Shown: positions 18,605 through 29,344, counted from the first letter of the stretch. The stretch is 64,000 nt of DNA from Leptolinea sp. HRD-7 (GCA_024363285.1 AP024710.1:3380001-3444000), one strand, 5' to 3'. Made by a program: numbers and translations. The notes: generated from the sequence alone by a model not told the origin.

Positions 18605-19576
18605 TTACCTCTCTACCGTTTCATCAACATAAATATGGTCAAACAAAGTCTCAGGTGCCGGTTCAGGGCTGGTTTCGGCAAATTCCACCGCGTCAATTAC
18701 TTCAGCCTCGGCTTTATCTTCAACAGCAGTCAAATCTTCTTTTGTGGCAATTTTGTTTTCGACCAGATACCGGCCGAAAATTGCGATAGGGTCATTTTCC
18801 TGCCACTTATGAACTTCATCTTGTTTTCGGTAGCGTTCCGGATCACCCATAGAATGTCCACGGAACCGATAGGTATTGACTTCGAGGAAGTATGGCCCTC
18901 GCCCAGACCGCACATACTCCAGAGCTTCCAGAGCGGCTTCGCGAACTTTAATCAGGTCCATTCCATCCACCCCTGAGTGGGCAATACCGTATCCATCCGC
19001 TTTCATCTGAATGGATGAAACAGCGGATGCGCGTTCCACAGCCGTTCCCATACCATACTGGTTGTTTTCGCACACCCACAGAACAGGAAGGTTCCATACT
19101 TTTGAGAGGTTGAGCGCTTCGTGGAAGTAACCGATGTTGCTGGCGCCGTCACCGAACATGCAAATAGTCACCCCGCCGGTCTCCAGGTACTGGTCACCTA
19201 TGGCCAGCCCGGCCGCCAGGGGCAAATGCGCGCCAACAATGGCATGCCCGCCCCAGAAGTTCTTCGTAACATCAGCCAGGTGCATGGAACCACCCCGCCC
19301 TTTTGAACTGCCAGTCACCTTCCCCAGTAGTTCAGCCAGAATTTCTCTGGCAGAGATGCCGCAATTGAGTGCCACACCATGGTCGCGATACGCCGTGATA
19401 ACACGGTCTTCCGGCCGGCGGGCTGAGATCAATCCGGTACTGACTCCTTCTTGACCGATATACAGGTGTAAGAAACCGCCAATCTTACCCTGCTGGTATA
19501 ACTCGGCAGATTTTTCTTCCATTCGCCTGATTACGACCATCTGGCGATAAAGATCTACATATTCTTCCTTGTCCAT
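18605..19576 (-). CDS. pdhA: 2-oxoacid dehydrogenase E1 component, alpha subunit
   Basis: 323 residues from ATG 19576, chosen because GGAGG lies 9 nt upstream; the TTG three codons earlier directly abuts GGAGG. The TPP-binding motif is GDGASNIGYFHEALNLSKVW closing at CENN (about 160-185). GRGGSMH and RFRGHSMGDPERYR (phosphorylation-loop region) are also typical. First gene of the E1alpha-E1beta-E2 operon, which runs away from the thrS T-box region. The short-form length fits bacterial PdhA/AcoA. Confidence 0.94.
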   Translation of the reverse strand: MDKEEYVDLYRQMVVIRRMEEKSAELYQQGKIGGFLHLYIGQEGVSTGLISARRPEDRVITAYRDHGVALNCGISAREILAELLGKVTGSSKGRGGSMHLADVTKNFWGGHAIVGAHLPLAAGLAIGDQYLETGGVTICMFGDGASNIGYFHEALNLSKVWNLPVLWVCENNQYGMGTAVERASAVSSIQMKADGYGIAHSGVDGMDLIKVREAALEALEYVRSGRGPYFLEVNTYRFRGHSMGDPERYRKQDEVHKWQENDPIAIFGRYLVENKIATKEDLTAVEDKAEAEVIDAVEFAETSPEPAPETLFDHIYVDETVER

Positions 19577-19632
19577 TCCGATCAACCTCCATATATCGAA
19601 CCGGGGAAATATTTATTAATAATCACATATTT

Positions 19633-19661
19633 ATTATAGTAATTGTCTGTTTGTTGAATAA
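19633..19661 (-). promoter_or_regulatory. Candidate promoter of the E1-E2 operon
   Basis: On the minus strand TATAAT (19638-19633) preceded 17 nt upstream by TTATTC (19661-19656). The leader would be about 50 nt and contains the GGAGG of the E1-alpha gene. The -35 is weak. Confidence 0.4.
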
Positions 19662-19712
19662 CTTAAAAACCAATCTTGTAAAAGGTTTGTATGGAAAGCG
19701 AATTTCTTCCAC

Positions 19713-19741
19713 TGGTTACACTGACTGAATTCGCATATAAT
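19713..19741 (+). promoter_or_regulatory. Candidate promoter for the thrS T-box transcript
   Basis: TATAAT at 19736-19741, with TGGTTA 17 nt upstream (19713-19718) as a weak -35. The start would be near 19748, just before the T-box stem I. Confidence 0.5.
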
Positions 19742-19747
19742 AGAAAA

Positions 19748-19995
19748 AAATAAACGCGAAGACCGGGACATAATCCAGCCGCTGTGACAGAGAAGGAACC
19801 ATCTGCTGAAAGCGTTCCTGAAAAAACTGGATGAAACCACCCGCGAGCAGAAACCAGAAAGGGCTGACCCCCGAGTAAGGAGACCGAATGACCCCGTTAA
19901 AGGTCATTTAAGATGATCTGCCTGCGCAGATTAATCTGGGTGGAACCGCGTGAATTTATACTCTCGCCCCAGGACGGGTGAGAGTATTTTATTTT
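19748..19995 (+). promoter_or_regulatory. T-box riboswitch, threonine-specific, leader of thrS
   Basis: This fills the 432-nt gap between pdhA and thrS. Stem I can be drawn: CGCG (19755) and CCGGG (19763) pair with CCCG/CGCG (19840-19845), CCAG (19775) pairs with CTGG (19827), and AGGAAC (19794) pairs with GTTCCT (19814). The specifier position on the 3' side of the lower loop reads ACC (19836-19838), a threonine codon. The conserved T-box TGGGTGGAACCGCGTG is at 19937-19952. A terminator, TACTCTCGCCC / GGGTGAGAGTA followed by a T-rich run, is at 19959-19995. Uncharged tRNA-Thr should stabilise the antiterminator and allow thrS transcription. Confidence 0.93.
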
Positions 19996-20008
19996 AGTTG
20001 GAGGAAGA

Positions 20009-21799
20009 ATGATCGATAAGAAAGCTGAATACGAAGCATCAAAACTTTACCGAATTCGCCATTCCACTGCCCATATCATGGCCCAGGCGGTTCTGGAAAA
20101 ATTCCCCGAAGCCAAAATTGCCATTGGTCCGGCTATTGATGATGGTTTCTATTATGATTTTGACCTGCCCCGCGCTCTGACCCCCGAAGACCTGGAAAGC
20201 ATTGAAAAACGCATGCGCGGCATCATCCAGTCAAAAGTAGTATTTGAGCGGAAGGTTGTCAGCGCGGAAGAAGCCAAGAAAGTTTTTCATGATCAGCCAT
20301 TTAAATTGGAATTAATTGAGGGTCTGGAAAAAGGTGAAGAAGACGAAGACGGCAATCCTATTCTTCATAAACCTGAGATTTCGCTGTATACCCAGGGCAT
20401 CTTTACCGACCTTTGCCGCGGACCGCATGTTGAAAATTCAGGCGAAATCAACCCACAGGCGATCAAATTGATGTCTGTGGCCGGCGCGTACTGGCGCGGT
20501 GACGAAAAACGCCCGATGCTGCAACGCATCTATGGAACCGCCTGGACCACACCGGACGAACTGAAGGATTACCTGTGGCGGCAGGAAGAAGCCAAAAAAC
20601 GCGACCACCGAAAGATCGGTCATGATTTAGACCTGTTCAGCATGGTGGATGAGATCGGCGCCGGACTGATCCTCTGGCACCCGAAAGGCGGCAAGATTCG
20701 TAAACTGATTGAACAGTTCTGGACTGAAGAACACGAAAACAACGGCTACGATTTTGTCTTTACACCGCATATCGGCAAATCCCAACTATGGGAAACCAGC
20801 GGGCACCTGGGATTCTACAAAGAGAATATGTATTCTCCCATCGATATTGACGGGCAGAAGTACTTCCTCAAACCCATGAACTGCCCCTTCCATATTCACA
20901 TTTACAAGAGCAACCTGCGTTCCTACCGCGACCTGCCCCTCCGTTACGCGGAAGAAGGCACGGTATACCGTTATGAGCGCAGCGGTGTAATGCACGGCCT
21001 GATGCGCGTACGCGGCTTCACTCAGGATGATGCCCATCATTTCTGCCGGCCTGATCAGATGCCAGCGGAGATCGATTTTGTGCTCGATTTCAGCCTGCAC
21101 ATCCTGCGCAGTTTCGGCTTCCAGGATATCCATGCCTATCTGAGCACCAAACCCGATATTGACCATTCGGTAGGAGACCAGTCTCAGTGGGATGCCGCGG
21201 AAAAAGCGTTGGAAGAATCACTGAAACGCGCCAACATCGATTACCAGGTGGATAAAGGCGGCGGCGCCTTCTATGGACCAAAGATTGACCTGAAAGTCAA
21301 AGATGCCATCGGCAGAGAATGGCAGCTTTCCACCATACAGTTTGACTTCAACCTGCCGGAACGTTTCGATATGACCTACATCGGTGAAGATGGTCAGCCC
21401 CACCGCCCGGTGATGGTACATCGCGCCCTGCTTGGCAGCCTTGAACGCTTCTTTGGCGTATTGATCGAGCACTACGCCGGTGCCTTCCCGGTATGGCTAT
21501 CACCCATCCAGGCAGCCATCATTCCCATCGCGGACCGTCATCTGGAATACACAAAAACTCTGGCAGCCGAGCTCAAGAAAGCCGGACTGCGAGTTACCGT
21601 AGATGACCGCCCGGAACGTATGAATGCCAAGATCCGCGACGCCCAGAACCAGAAGATCCCTTATATGCTGGTAGTGGGCGACAAAGAAGTGGAGAACGGG
21701 CAGGTTGCTCTGAGGCTCCGCAACAACGAGAACCCCGGGCCAATGGACGTGAAAGACTTTATCACCAGGGCAAGAAACGATATCGATAAGAAAATCTAA
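20009..21799 (+). CDS. thrS: Threonyl-tRNA synthetase lacking the N-terminal TGS domain
   Basis: 596 residues, against about 640 for the usual form. The chain starts directly with the editing domain: HSTAHIMAQAV near residue 20 and CRGPHVENSGEI near 137. The class II core follows, with the zinc Cys in MNCPFHIHIYKS, His in GFTQDDAHHFC and His in MVHRALLGSLERFFG, and the anticodon-binding domain is C-terminal (ERMNAKIRDAQNQKIPYMLV). The roughly 60-residue TGS domain (N1) found in E. coli ThrS is absent, as in some other bacterial ThrS. GGAGGAAG precedes ATG 20009. Controlled by the T-box upstream. Confidence 0.97.
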   Translation: MIDKKAEYEASKLYRIRHSTAHIMAQAVLEKFPEAKIAIGPAIDDGFYYDFDLPRALTPEDLESIEKRMRGIIQSKVVFERKVVSAEEAKKVFHDQPFKLELIEGLEKGEEDEDGNPILHKPEISLYTQGIFTDLCRGPHVENSGEINPQAIKLMSVAGAYWRGDEKRPMLQRIYGTAWTTPDELKDYLWRQEEAKKRDHRKIGHDLDLFSMVDEIGAGLILWHPKGGKIRKLIEQFWTEEHENNGYDFVFTPHIGKSQLWETSGHLGFYKENMYSPIDIDGQKYFLKPMNCPFHIHIYKSNLRSYRDLPLRYAEEGTVYRYERSGVMHGLMRVRGFTQDDAHHFCRPDQMPAEIDFVLDFSLHILRSFGFQDIHAYLSTKPDIDHSVGDQSQWDAAEKALEESLKRANIDYQVDKGGGAFYGPKIDLKVKDAIGREWQLSTIQFDFNLPERFDMTYIGEDGQPHRPVMVHRALLGSLERFFGVLIEHYAGAFPVWLSPIQAAIIPIADRHLEYTKTLAAELKKAGLRVTVDDRPERMNAKIRDAQNQKIPYMLVVGDKEVENGQVALRLRNNENPGPMDVKDFITRARNDIDKKI

Positions 21800-21821
21800 T
21801 AAGAGACACTTGTTAATTCAT

Positions 21822-21850
21822 AGCGGAGCTAACCCCTCCGCTTTTTATTT
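21822..21850 (+). terminator. Intrinsic terminator after thrS
   Basis: Stem AGCGGAG / CTCCGCT with a 7-nt loop, followed by TTTTATTTT. Confidence 0.8.
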
Positions 21851-21860
21851 TAATATGCCT

Positions 21861-21905
21861 ATATTGGTAATTGAATTATATTAATTACCAATATATTGGT
21901 ATAAT
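21861..21905 (+). promoter_or_regulatory. Inverted-repeat operator and -10 box of the XRE-cupin-NifX gene
   Basis: ATATTGGTAATT (21861-21872) and its exact complement AATTACCAATAT (21883-21894) form a 12-bp inverted repeat with a 10-nt spacer. A third half-site, ATATTGGTATAAT (21893-21905), runs into the -10 hexamer TATAAT (21900-21905). The arrangement would let a dimeric regulator block the promoter. Since the next gene encodes an HTH_XRE protein, autoregulation is the simplest inference. Confidence 0.6.
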
Positions 21906-21937
21906 GATTATTACAATACATAGCCCCTGGAAAAAAG

Positions 21938-22987
21938 ATGATAGACGATCGCGAAAACAGCCATATTATGTTGGAGCCTTCATTGACAATGGAAGAAGTT
22001 GTCGGTAATCAGTTGCGTTCCTTTAGAACTGCTAGAGGTTTCTCTTTGAAAGCGTTATCAGAAAAGAGCGGATTAAATATTAACACGTTGAGCCTGATTG
22101 AAAATGGGAAAATATCACCATCTGTCAGCACACTACAACAATTATCATCCGCTCTCGATATTTCGATTTCTGCATTTTTTGAAACAACCCCGGAACCAAA
22201 ATCGATTGTCTACATGAGATATGACGAGAGGAGATGCCTGAGAATTGGAGAAGTTCTGCTCGAGAATCTGACAGAGGGTTTTTCAGATTCCACAATCCAG
22301 TCTTTTGTTGTTTCATTGCCGCCCGGTTCAGGAAGCGGCACATCCCCTGTGGTACATACCGGACAGGAATGTGTACTCTGTCTTGAAGGGTGCCTGGAAT
22401 ATACCGTGGTTGATGACGGATATGTCCTTTTCCCCGGCGACAGCCTTGTTTTTCAAGCCCATTTACCCCATCAGTGGAAAAACCCGGGAAACGGTGCGGC
22501 TAAATTCGTTCTGACAATTTCTTCCGCCGATAAACATGAAGAACATGGCGGAAGACATTTTTCAATTAAACCCAGACTATTGGAGAAAATTATGAAAATC
22601 GCGGTTATTTCTGATGATGGAAAAGATTTAAGCCAGCACTTTGGCCGGGCGCCCTATTATATCGTTTTTACCATTGAAGATGGCAAGATCGTTCAGCGTG
22701 ATGTGCGCGAAAAATTGGGCCATAACCAGTTTGGCGGCGGACACCATGAACACGAACATTCCCACGAACACGGGCAGGATGCCGCGTCACACGGAAAACA
22801 TGTCAGCATGGCAGAAGCCATCTCTGATTGCGAAGCTGTGATTTGTGGAGGGATGGGCATGGGAGCTTATGAAAGCTTAAAACGATTGAATATCAAGCCC
22901 ATTGTGACCGATATGACGGACGTGGAGGCCGCTGTTAAAGCCTATATTGACGGTAATCTCATTGACCACACGGAAAAATTGCATTAA
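21938..22987 (+). CDS. Fusion regulator: HTH_XRE + cupin + NifX/NifB-type cofactor-binding domain
   Basis: 349 residues in one frame. Residues about 22-78 form an XRE helix-turn-helix (LRSFRTARGFSLKALSEKSG, then LSLIENGKISPSVSTLQQLS). Residues about 120-205 form a cupin (VVHTGQECVLCLEGCLEY, PHQWKNPG). From Met219 the chain is a dinitrogenase iron-molybdenum-cofactor-type domain (MKIAVISDDGKDLSQHFGRA; AEAISDCEAVICGGMGMGAY) with a His-rich insertion at about 267-285 (HHEHEHSHEHG). XRE-cupin proteins are usually small-molecule-responsive repressors, and NifX-type domains bind metal clusters in other systems. A metal- or cluster-sensing repressor is my inference. No nif gene is in the window. It is probably autoregulated (21861-21905). 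Confidence 0.85.
   Translation: MIDDRENSHIMLEPSLTMEEVVGNQLRSFRTARGFSLKALSEKSGLNINTLSLIENGKISPSVSTLQQLSSALDISISAFFETTPEPKSIVYMRYDERRCLRIGEVLLENLTEGFSDSTIQSFVVSLPPGSGSGTSPVVHTGQECVLCLEGCLEYTVVDDGYVLFPGDSLVFQAHLPHQWKNPGNGAAKFVLTISSADKHEEHGGRHFSIKPRLLEKIMKIAVISDDGKDLSQHFGRAPYYIVFTIEDGKIVQRDVREKLGHNQFGGGHHEHEHSHEHGQDAASHGKHVSMAEAISDCEAVICGGMGMGAYESLKRLNIKPIVTDMTDVEAAVKAYIDGNLIDHTEKLH
22582..22594 (+). promoter_or_regulatory. Internal ribosome-binding site and in-frame start for the NifX domain
   Basis: GGAG at 22582-22585, a 6-nt spacer, then ATG 22592, in frame with the fusion gene (codon 219) and exactly at the first residue of the NifX-type domain. A 131-residue free NifX protein could be made in addition to the fusion. 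Alternatively the site is a relic of two genes that merged. Confidence 0.6.
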
Positions 22988-23089
22988 AAGTTTTTTACAA
23001 AACGGGTGGCTGCCTTAGAAAAAAAAAGACAGATTTTGGGCGCAAGACCCGAGTATTCGTCAATTATTAAAAGTTTCCTCTCGTTTATG

Positions 23090-23128
23090 GGCTGTCTCAA
23101 AAGACAATAATCAACTTTTGAGACAGCC
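23090..23128 (+). terminator. Perfect 14-bp hairpin after the fusion gene, with IS-end-like sequence
   Basis: GGCTGTCTCAAAAG (23090-23103) and its exact complement (23115-23128) flank an 11-nt loop; GCTTTTAT follows. It may act as a terminator for the upstream gene, although the T run is short. The arm sequence looks like the terminal repeats of some transposase families, so a tiny non-autonomous element is possible. No target duplication or transposase was seen. The rest of the 226-nt gap shows nothing clear. Confidence 0.5.
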
Positions 23129-23213
23129 GCTTTTATACCTTATCAATCGGAGAGTGAAAGAGTAAAATCTCTTCCCGCAGTTACTGGCAAATCTATCTCC
23201 GGGGAGGCGTTTC

Positions 23214-24146
23214 ATGATCCGAATCATAAAAACCACCGAAAATGGCGTAGAACAGATCCCCGAAGTTGTTAACAATTGTTGGATAAATGTTATAGATCCA
23301 ACTCTCAATGAAATAGACCAGCTCAATAATCTGGGGATTCCCCGTGAATTCCTCACCTATCCGTTGGATGTTGACGAACTTTCTCGTTCAGAAAAGGAAG
23401 ACGATGGTACGCTCCTGATCATCGTCAGAGTGCCTTTTTATCAGGGCCCAAAATCGGATATTCCATACATCACATTACCGCTGGGGATCATTGTGACCGG
23501 TAAGTTTATCGTCACAATTTCGCGACAAGAGTACGCGTTTCTGAATGACTTTACATCAGGTAGAATACGCGGATTTTCAACCGGAAAACGCTATCGGTTT
23601 ATTTTACGCATGCTTTTGTCCATCGCGGGGAGCTATCTTTCTAATCTGCGAGAGATCAATAAACTGACAGAAGCCGTGGAAGACCGCCTGCAAAGTTCCA
23701 TCAAGAACAAAGAAGTCATGGAATTGCTTAAGTATCAGAAATCCCTGGTGTACTTTACTCAGGGTATCCGTTCTAACGAAGTGTTGATGGAACGACTGCA
23801 AAAGATGCGCCTCTTTACCCAGTATGATGAAGATGAAGACCTCCTGGCAGATGTAATCACCGAAAACCAACAGGCTTTCAGTATGACGGAAATCAGCACC
23901 AATATCATGAGTTCCATGGTCGAGGCTTTTGCTACGATTGTCTCGAACAACGTCAACGATGTGATGAAATTCCTGGCTTCCATGACCATTGTTCTCAGCA
24001 TTCCATCGATTGTGGTAGGTTTTTTCGGTATGAACGTCACGCTGCCATATTCTGACCATCCCTATGCTTATATTGGTGTTATTCTGCTTTTTGTCATTTT
24101 AATGGCGCTGGTTGTCTACGCTTTTTTGAAGAGAGATTGGTTCTAA
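23214..24146 (+). CDS. corA: CorA-family magnesium/cobalt transporter
   Basis: 310 residues. A large N-terminal cytoplasmic domain is followed by two C-terminal transmembrane helices (about 253-272 and 285-304) separated by the selectivity loop GFFGMNVTLPYSD with the signature GMN. It forms a homopentameric divalent-cation channel. The GGGGAGG Shine-Dalgarno precedes ATG 23214. The cytosolic domain is of the divergent TmCorA/YfjQ type. Monocistronic, ended by a terminator. Confidence 0.95.
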   Translation: MIRIIKTTENGVEQIPEVVNNCWINVIDPTLNEIDQLNNLGIPREFLTYPLDVDELSRSEKEDDGTLLIIVRVPFYQGPKSDIPYITLPLGIIVTGKFIVTISRQEYAFLNDFTSGRIRGFSTGKRYRFILRMLLSIAGSYLSNLREINKLTEAVEDRLQSSIKNKEVMELLKYQKSLVYFTQGIRSNEVLMERLQKMRLFTQYDEDEDLLADVITENQQAFSMTEISTNIMSSMVEAFATIVSNNVNDVMKFLASMTIVLSIPSIVVGFFGMNVTLPYSDHPYAYIGVILLFVILMALVVYAFLKRDWF

Positions 24147-24152
24147 TAACAC

Positions 24153-24183
24153 AAAAAAGCACACCCTTGCGGGTGCGCTTTTC
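24153..24183 (+). terminator. Terminator between convergent corA and ppdK
   Basis: AAAAAGC-A-CACCC / GGGTG-C-GCTTTT with a TTGC loop. A/T tracts on both sides allow it to work in either direction. Confidence 0.8.
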
Positions 24184-24214
24184 ATAACTCTCAATATACC
24201 GTGGGAATACCGGA

Positions 24215-27028
<2,814 letters not shown>

Positions 27029-27216
27029 CTATGCCTCCTGAGAATTATCAAAAAATGCAATTTTCCGGGAAAATCGCAATATTCGCTTTAAATCATGGAT
27101 TCTACCACAAGGCAAAGACTCAGGATGTTATTTTTCTACCCTTTACTTGTAAAGAATTTGAAAGGTAATTATTCAACGAATTGCCGGATAATAGGCATGA
27201 GTGCTTTGGAGGATTT

Positions 27217-27609
27217 GTGCGAATTCTAATAATTGATGATGATCCGGCATCCACCGACCTGCTAAAACTGCTCTTAGCCTCTTATCCAGCCGAAGTTGTT
27301 ACCACCAATATCCCATTGGATGGAATTGATTTAGCCCGGAAATTGAATCCTGATCTCATCCTGCTGGACCTTTGGATGCCTGAGATGAACGGACTGGAAG
27401 TATGCAAATCGATCCGCCGGTTCAGTACTGTTCCAATTTTGATCTTATCCGCGCTTGATACCCCTGAAACGATCGCGAGTGTACTGGATGCCGGAGCGGA
27501 TGACTATCTTGTAAAACCGGTCACCCGGAATATTTTACAGGCGTATATCAAAAAATTCTCCCGGGGAATTCAAACCGGCCCATTAATGGTTACACACGCC
27601 ACTCTATAA
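27217..27609 (+). CDS. Stand-alone response-regulator receiver domain
   Basis: 130 residues from GTG 27217, which is preceded by GGAGG; the frame is open 12 codons further upstream, but the family begins at VRILIIDDDP. It is a CheY-like receiver with acidic pocket DDD, phospho-acceptor Asp in LILLDLWMPEMNG (about residue 51), Ser/Thr in ILILSA and Lys in YLVKPV. There is no output domain. No histidine kinase is nearby, so its partner is unknown. It could belong with the soluble Rossmann-MCP protein at 6579-7232, but nothing in the sequence proves this. Confidence 0.85.
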   Translation: MRILIIDDDPASTDLLKLLLASYPAEVVTTNIPLDGIDLARKLNPDLILLDLWMPEMNGLEVCKSIRRFSTVPILILSALDTPETIASVLDAGADDYLVKPVTRNILQAYIKKFSRGIQTGPLMVTHATL

Positions 27610-27657
27610 GTCGAATCATCATAGTAGAATAAAATAGATAAATAGGGAGAACTGACC

Positions 27658-27954
27658 TTGCAAACCTGTACAATTTGCCATTCTCTATCGGTTGATACGG
27701 CCACTCATTGTTCCAATTGCCAGGTCAAACTGGATGAATACTCCGAACAGGCTGTGGCACTAAAAAAATATCGAGACAATCCTCGTGTCCAATCCATCCG
27801 GGTAGAAGTTTCAGCAGATTGTTGTCCGGCCTGCCGAAAAAAAGAGGGAACATATTCTAAAACAGACGTACCCGTGCTTCCTGTGAAAGGTTGTTCACAT
27901 GAAAACGGATGCCGCTGTTTTTATGAGCCCATCCTGACGGAAATATTCCCGTAA
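27658..27954 (+). CDS. Small Cys-rich, probably zinc-binding protein
   Basis: 98 residues from TTG 27658, with GGAGA 8 nt upstream. Two CxxC knuckles at the N-terminus (CTIC, about 4-7; CSNC, about 18-21) form a zinc ribbon. A second Cys set follows: DCCPACRKKEG (55-59), KGCSHENGCRCFYEP (79-87). The second half, Cys-x2-Cys ... GCRC-x-YEP, resembles the zinc-binding tail of SPP1 gp7/Mu F-like minor head proteins, but the protein is far too short to be one. Function unknown. It lies 48 nt after the receiver gene and converges on the CHAP gene. Confidence 0.7.
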   Translation: MQTCTICHSLSVDTATHCSNCQVKLDEYSEQAVALKKYRDNPRVQSIRVEVSADCCPACRKKEGTYSKTDVPVLPVKGCSHENGCRCFYEPILTEIFP

Positions 27955-27957
27955 ATC

Positions 27958-29322
27958 TTATGGCAGAGTCACATCTGCCGACGCGAGATCTCGTACCTCG
28001 CCTGAAGTTGTTGTCTCTTGAATGACCAGGTGAAAATTTCCTGACGTTTTTGCTGCCAACGTGCCAGAAATTTTTTGTGTCTCCGTATATGTCAGCGTAT
28101 TTAGATGTTGTAATTCTTTAATATCCAACAAGAATGTCGCCGCCGGATTCGCTGCCTCTGCCGTAGTGGTATAGATTCGGGCAATAATTCGGCCTGGTTC
28201 ATACGCCTGAACCCCTCCATTTGAGACCAGAAACTCCAGGTTAATAGTATCCATCTCCACCCCGGGCGATATCCGCAGGTTGGATATAGCCGGATAGCCG
28301 GGAATGTTCCTGTACCGAAAAAAGTGGACGGTTTCCTGCCCGCCATTTTCATTACTCTTCAACCAGCGGGTTTCATTAAAAGTCACACTCCAATCGGCAG
28401 GTCCGCTCACATAGCCGTTGGCTGGAAGGTAAACCACCTGTCCTTTCCACGCTGTACCGGGTTCAATTTCACTTACCTGTGTGATCACACCCAATCCGGG
28501 TTCTGTCTCTTTGCCGGCCAGTACAATATCCCCGGGTATCGCGTTTTCTGCCGGGATCTCGACCAAGTTTTCTTCCACATTGGTAATTGTCGGAATCAGC
28601 GGCTTGTTGTTAACCGGTTCCATGACATAACTGATGAAGCCGGATGGGTTTATCGGGAATCCATCAACAAATGCATTGTTGTTAACCGCCAACCCGAGCA
28701 ATGCCCAGCGATTGGCCCGGTTGACCATCCTCTCCCGCATTTTTAGCGGGTCGGCCGGTTTAAAGAACAATGCCTTCTTATACCCTTCCGGTATTAAAAA
28801 GGTTGATTCGTCTACGTTATAACAAGAACCCACCACACCCAGATTTTTCGCCAGTACCCCCCAGTTGGCGCTCATTAATTGAACCTGTATGTACGGGTTA
28901 CCTTCTTTTTCAACCTTTTCCGCATTAAGTACAATGCCCATATGGCCAGTCCATGCGCTGACGGGAACAGGAACCAGATGCTCTGATCCGCTCCAGGTTT
29001 GAACAGTGACTACCTCAGCACCCCCGGATAAAATGAGCAGGTCACCTGTGGCTGGTATCTCGCCATCAGATCGTTTCCTGTAACCCTGGTAGTCCATCCA
29101 GGTTTTTCCATAATTGTCGGCAACACCCAACGAGGAGGCTGTCCAGTAGTCCCCCGGGATCTGTTGAATACCCAGAAGATTAAGCGCGAAGATCACACAC
29201 TGGCACCAATCCGCGCGAGGCGAACTCGCCTGAACGGGGCGGGCAATTAACCCTAAACACACGGTTAAAGCAGCCAGGCTTCGAATTACCCATGTTGGAA
29301 CATGAACCATCCAGGACTCCAT
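27958..29322 (-). CDS. Secreted CHAP-type protein with a second, degenerate NlpC/P60-like domain
   Basis: 454 residues; an alternative start is Met5. Signal peptide at about 5-33 (AALTVCLGLIARPVQAS). A CHAP-like domain follows, with WCQCVIFALNLLG (nucleophile Cys) and TGHMGIVLN (catalytic His). A second papain-like unit, about 205-320, shows WALLGLAVNNNAFVDG, NPSGFISYVME and AIPGDIVLAG, but at the place of the DCSGF motif it reads NPSGF, so the nucleophile Cys is Pro and the catalytic His is not visible. The C-terminal about 110 residues look like a beta-sandwich. Likely a wall amidase/endopeptidase in which the second unit only binds. Confidence 0.75.
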   Translation of the reverse strand: MESWMVHVPTWVIRSLAALTVCLGLIARPVQASSPRADWCQCVIFALNLLGIQQIPGDYWTASSLGVADNYGKTWMDYQGYRKRSDGEIPATGDLLILSGGAEVVTVQTWSGSEHLVPVPVSAWTGHMGIVLNAEKVEKEGNPYIQVQLMSANWGVLAKNLGVVGSCYNVDESTFLIPEGYKKALFFKPADPLKMRERMVNRANRWALLGLAVNNNAFVDGFPINPSGFISYVMEPVNNKPLIPTITNVEENLVEIPAENAIPGDIVLAGKETEPGLGVITQVSEIEPGTAWKGQVVYLPANGYVSGPADWSVTFNETRWLKSNENGGQETVHFFRYRNIPGYPAISNLRISPGVEMDTINLEFLVSNGGVQAYEPGRIIARIYTTTAEAANPAATFLLDIKELQHLNTLTYTETQKISGTLAAKTSGNFHLVIQETTTSGEVRDLASADVTLP

Positions 29323-29344
29323 ATTAACTCATAGGGCAGAAAAA

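Noticed and set aside
23000-23213. Possible magnesium riboswitch upstream of corA
   Set aside because: Apart from the 14-bp hairpin I could not draw a conserved M-box structure.
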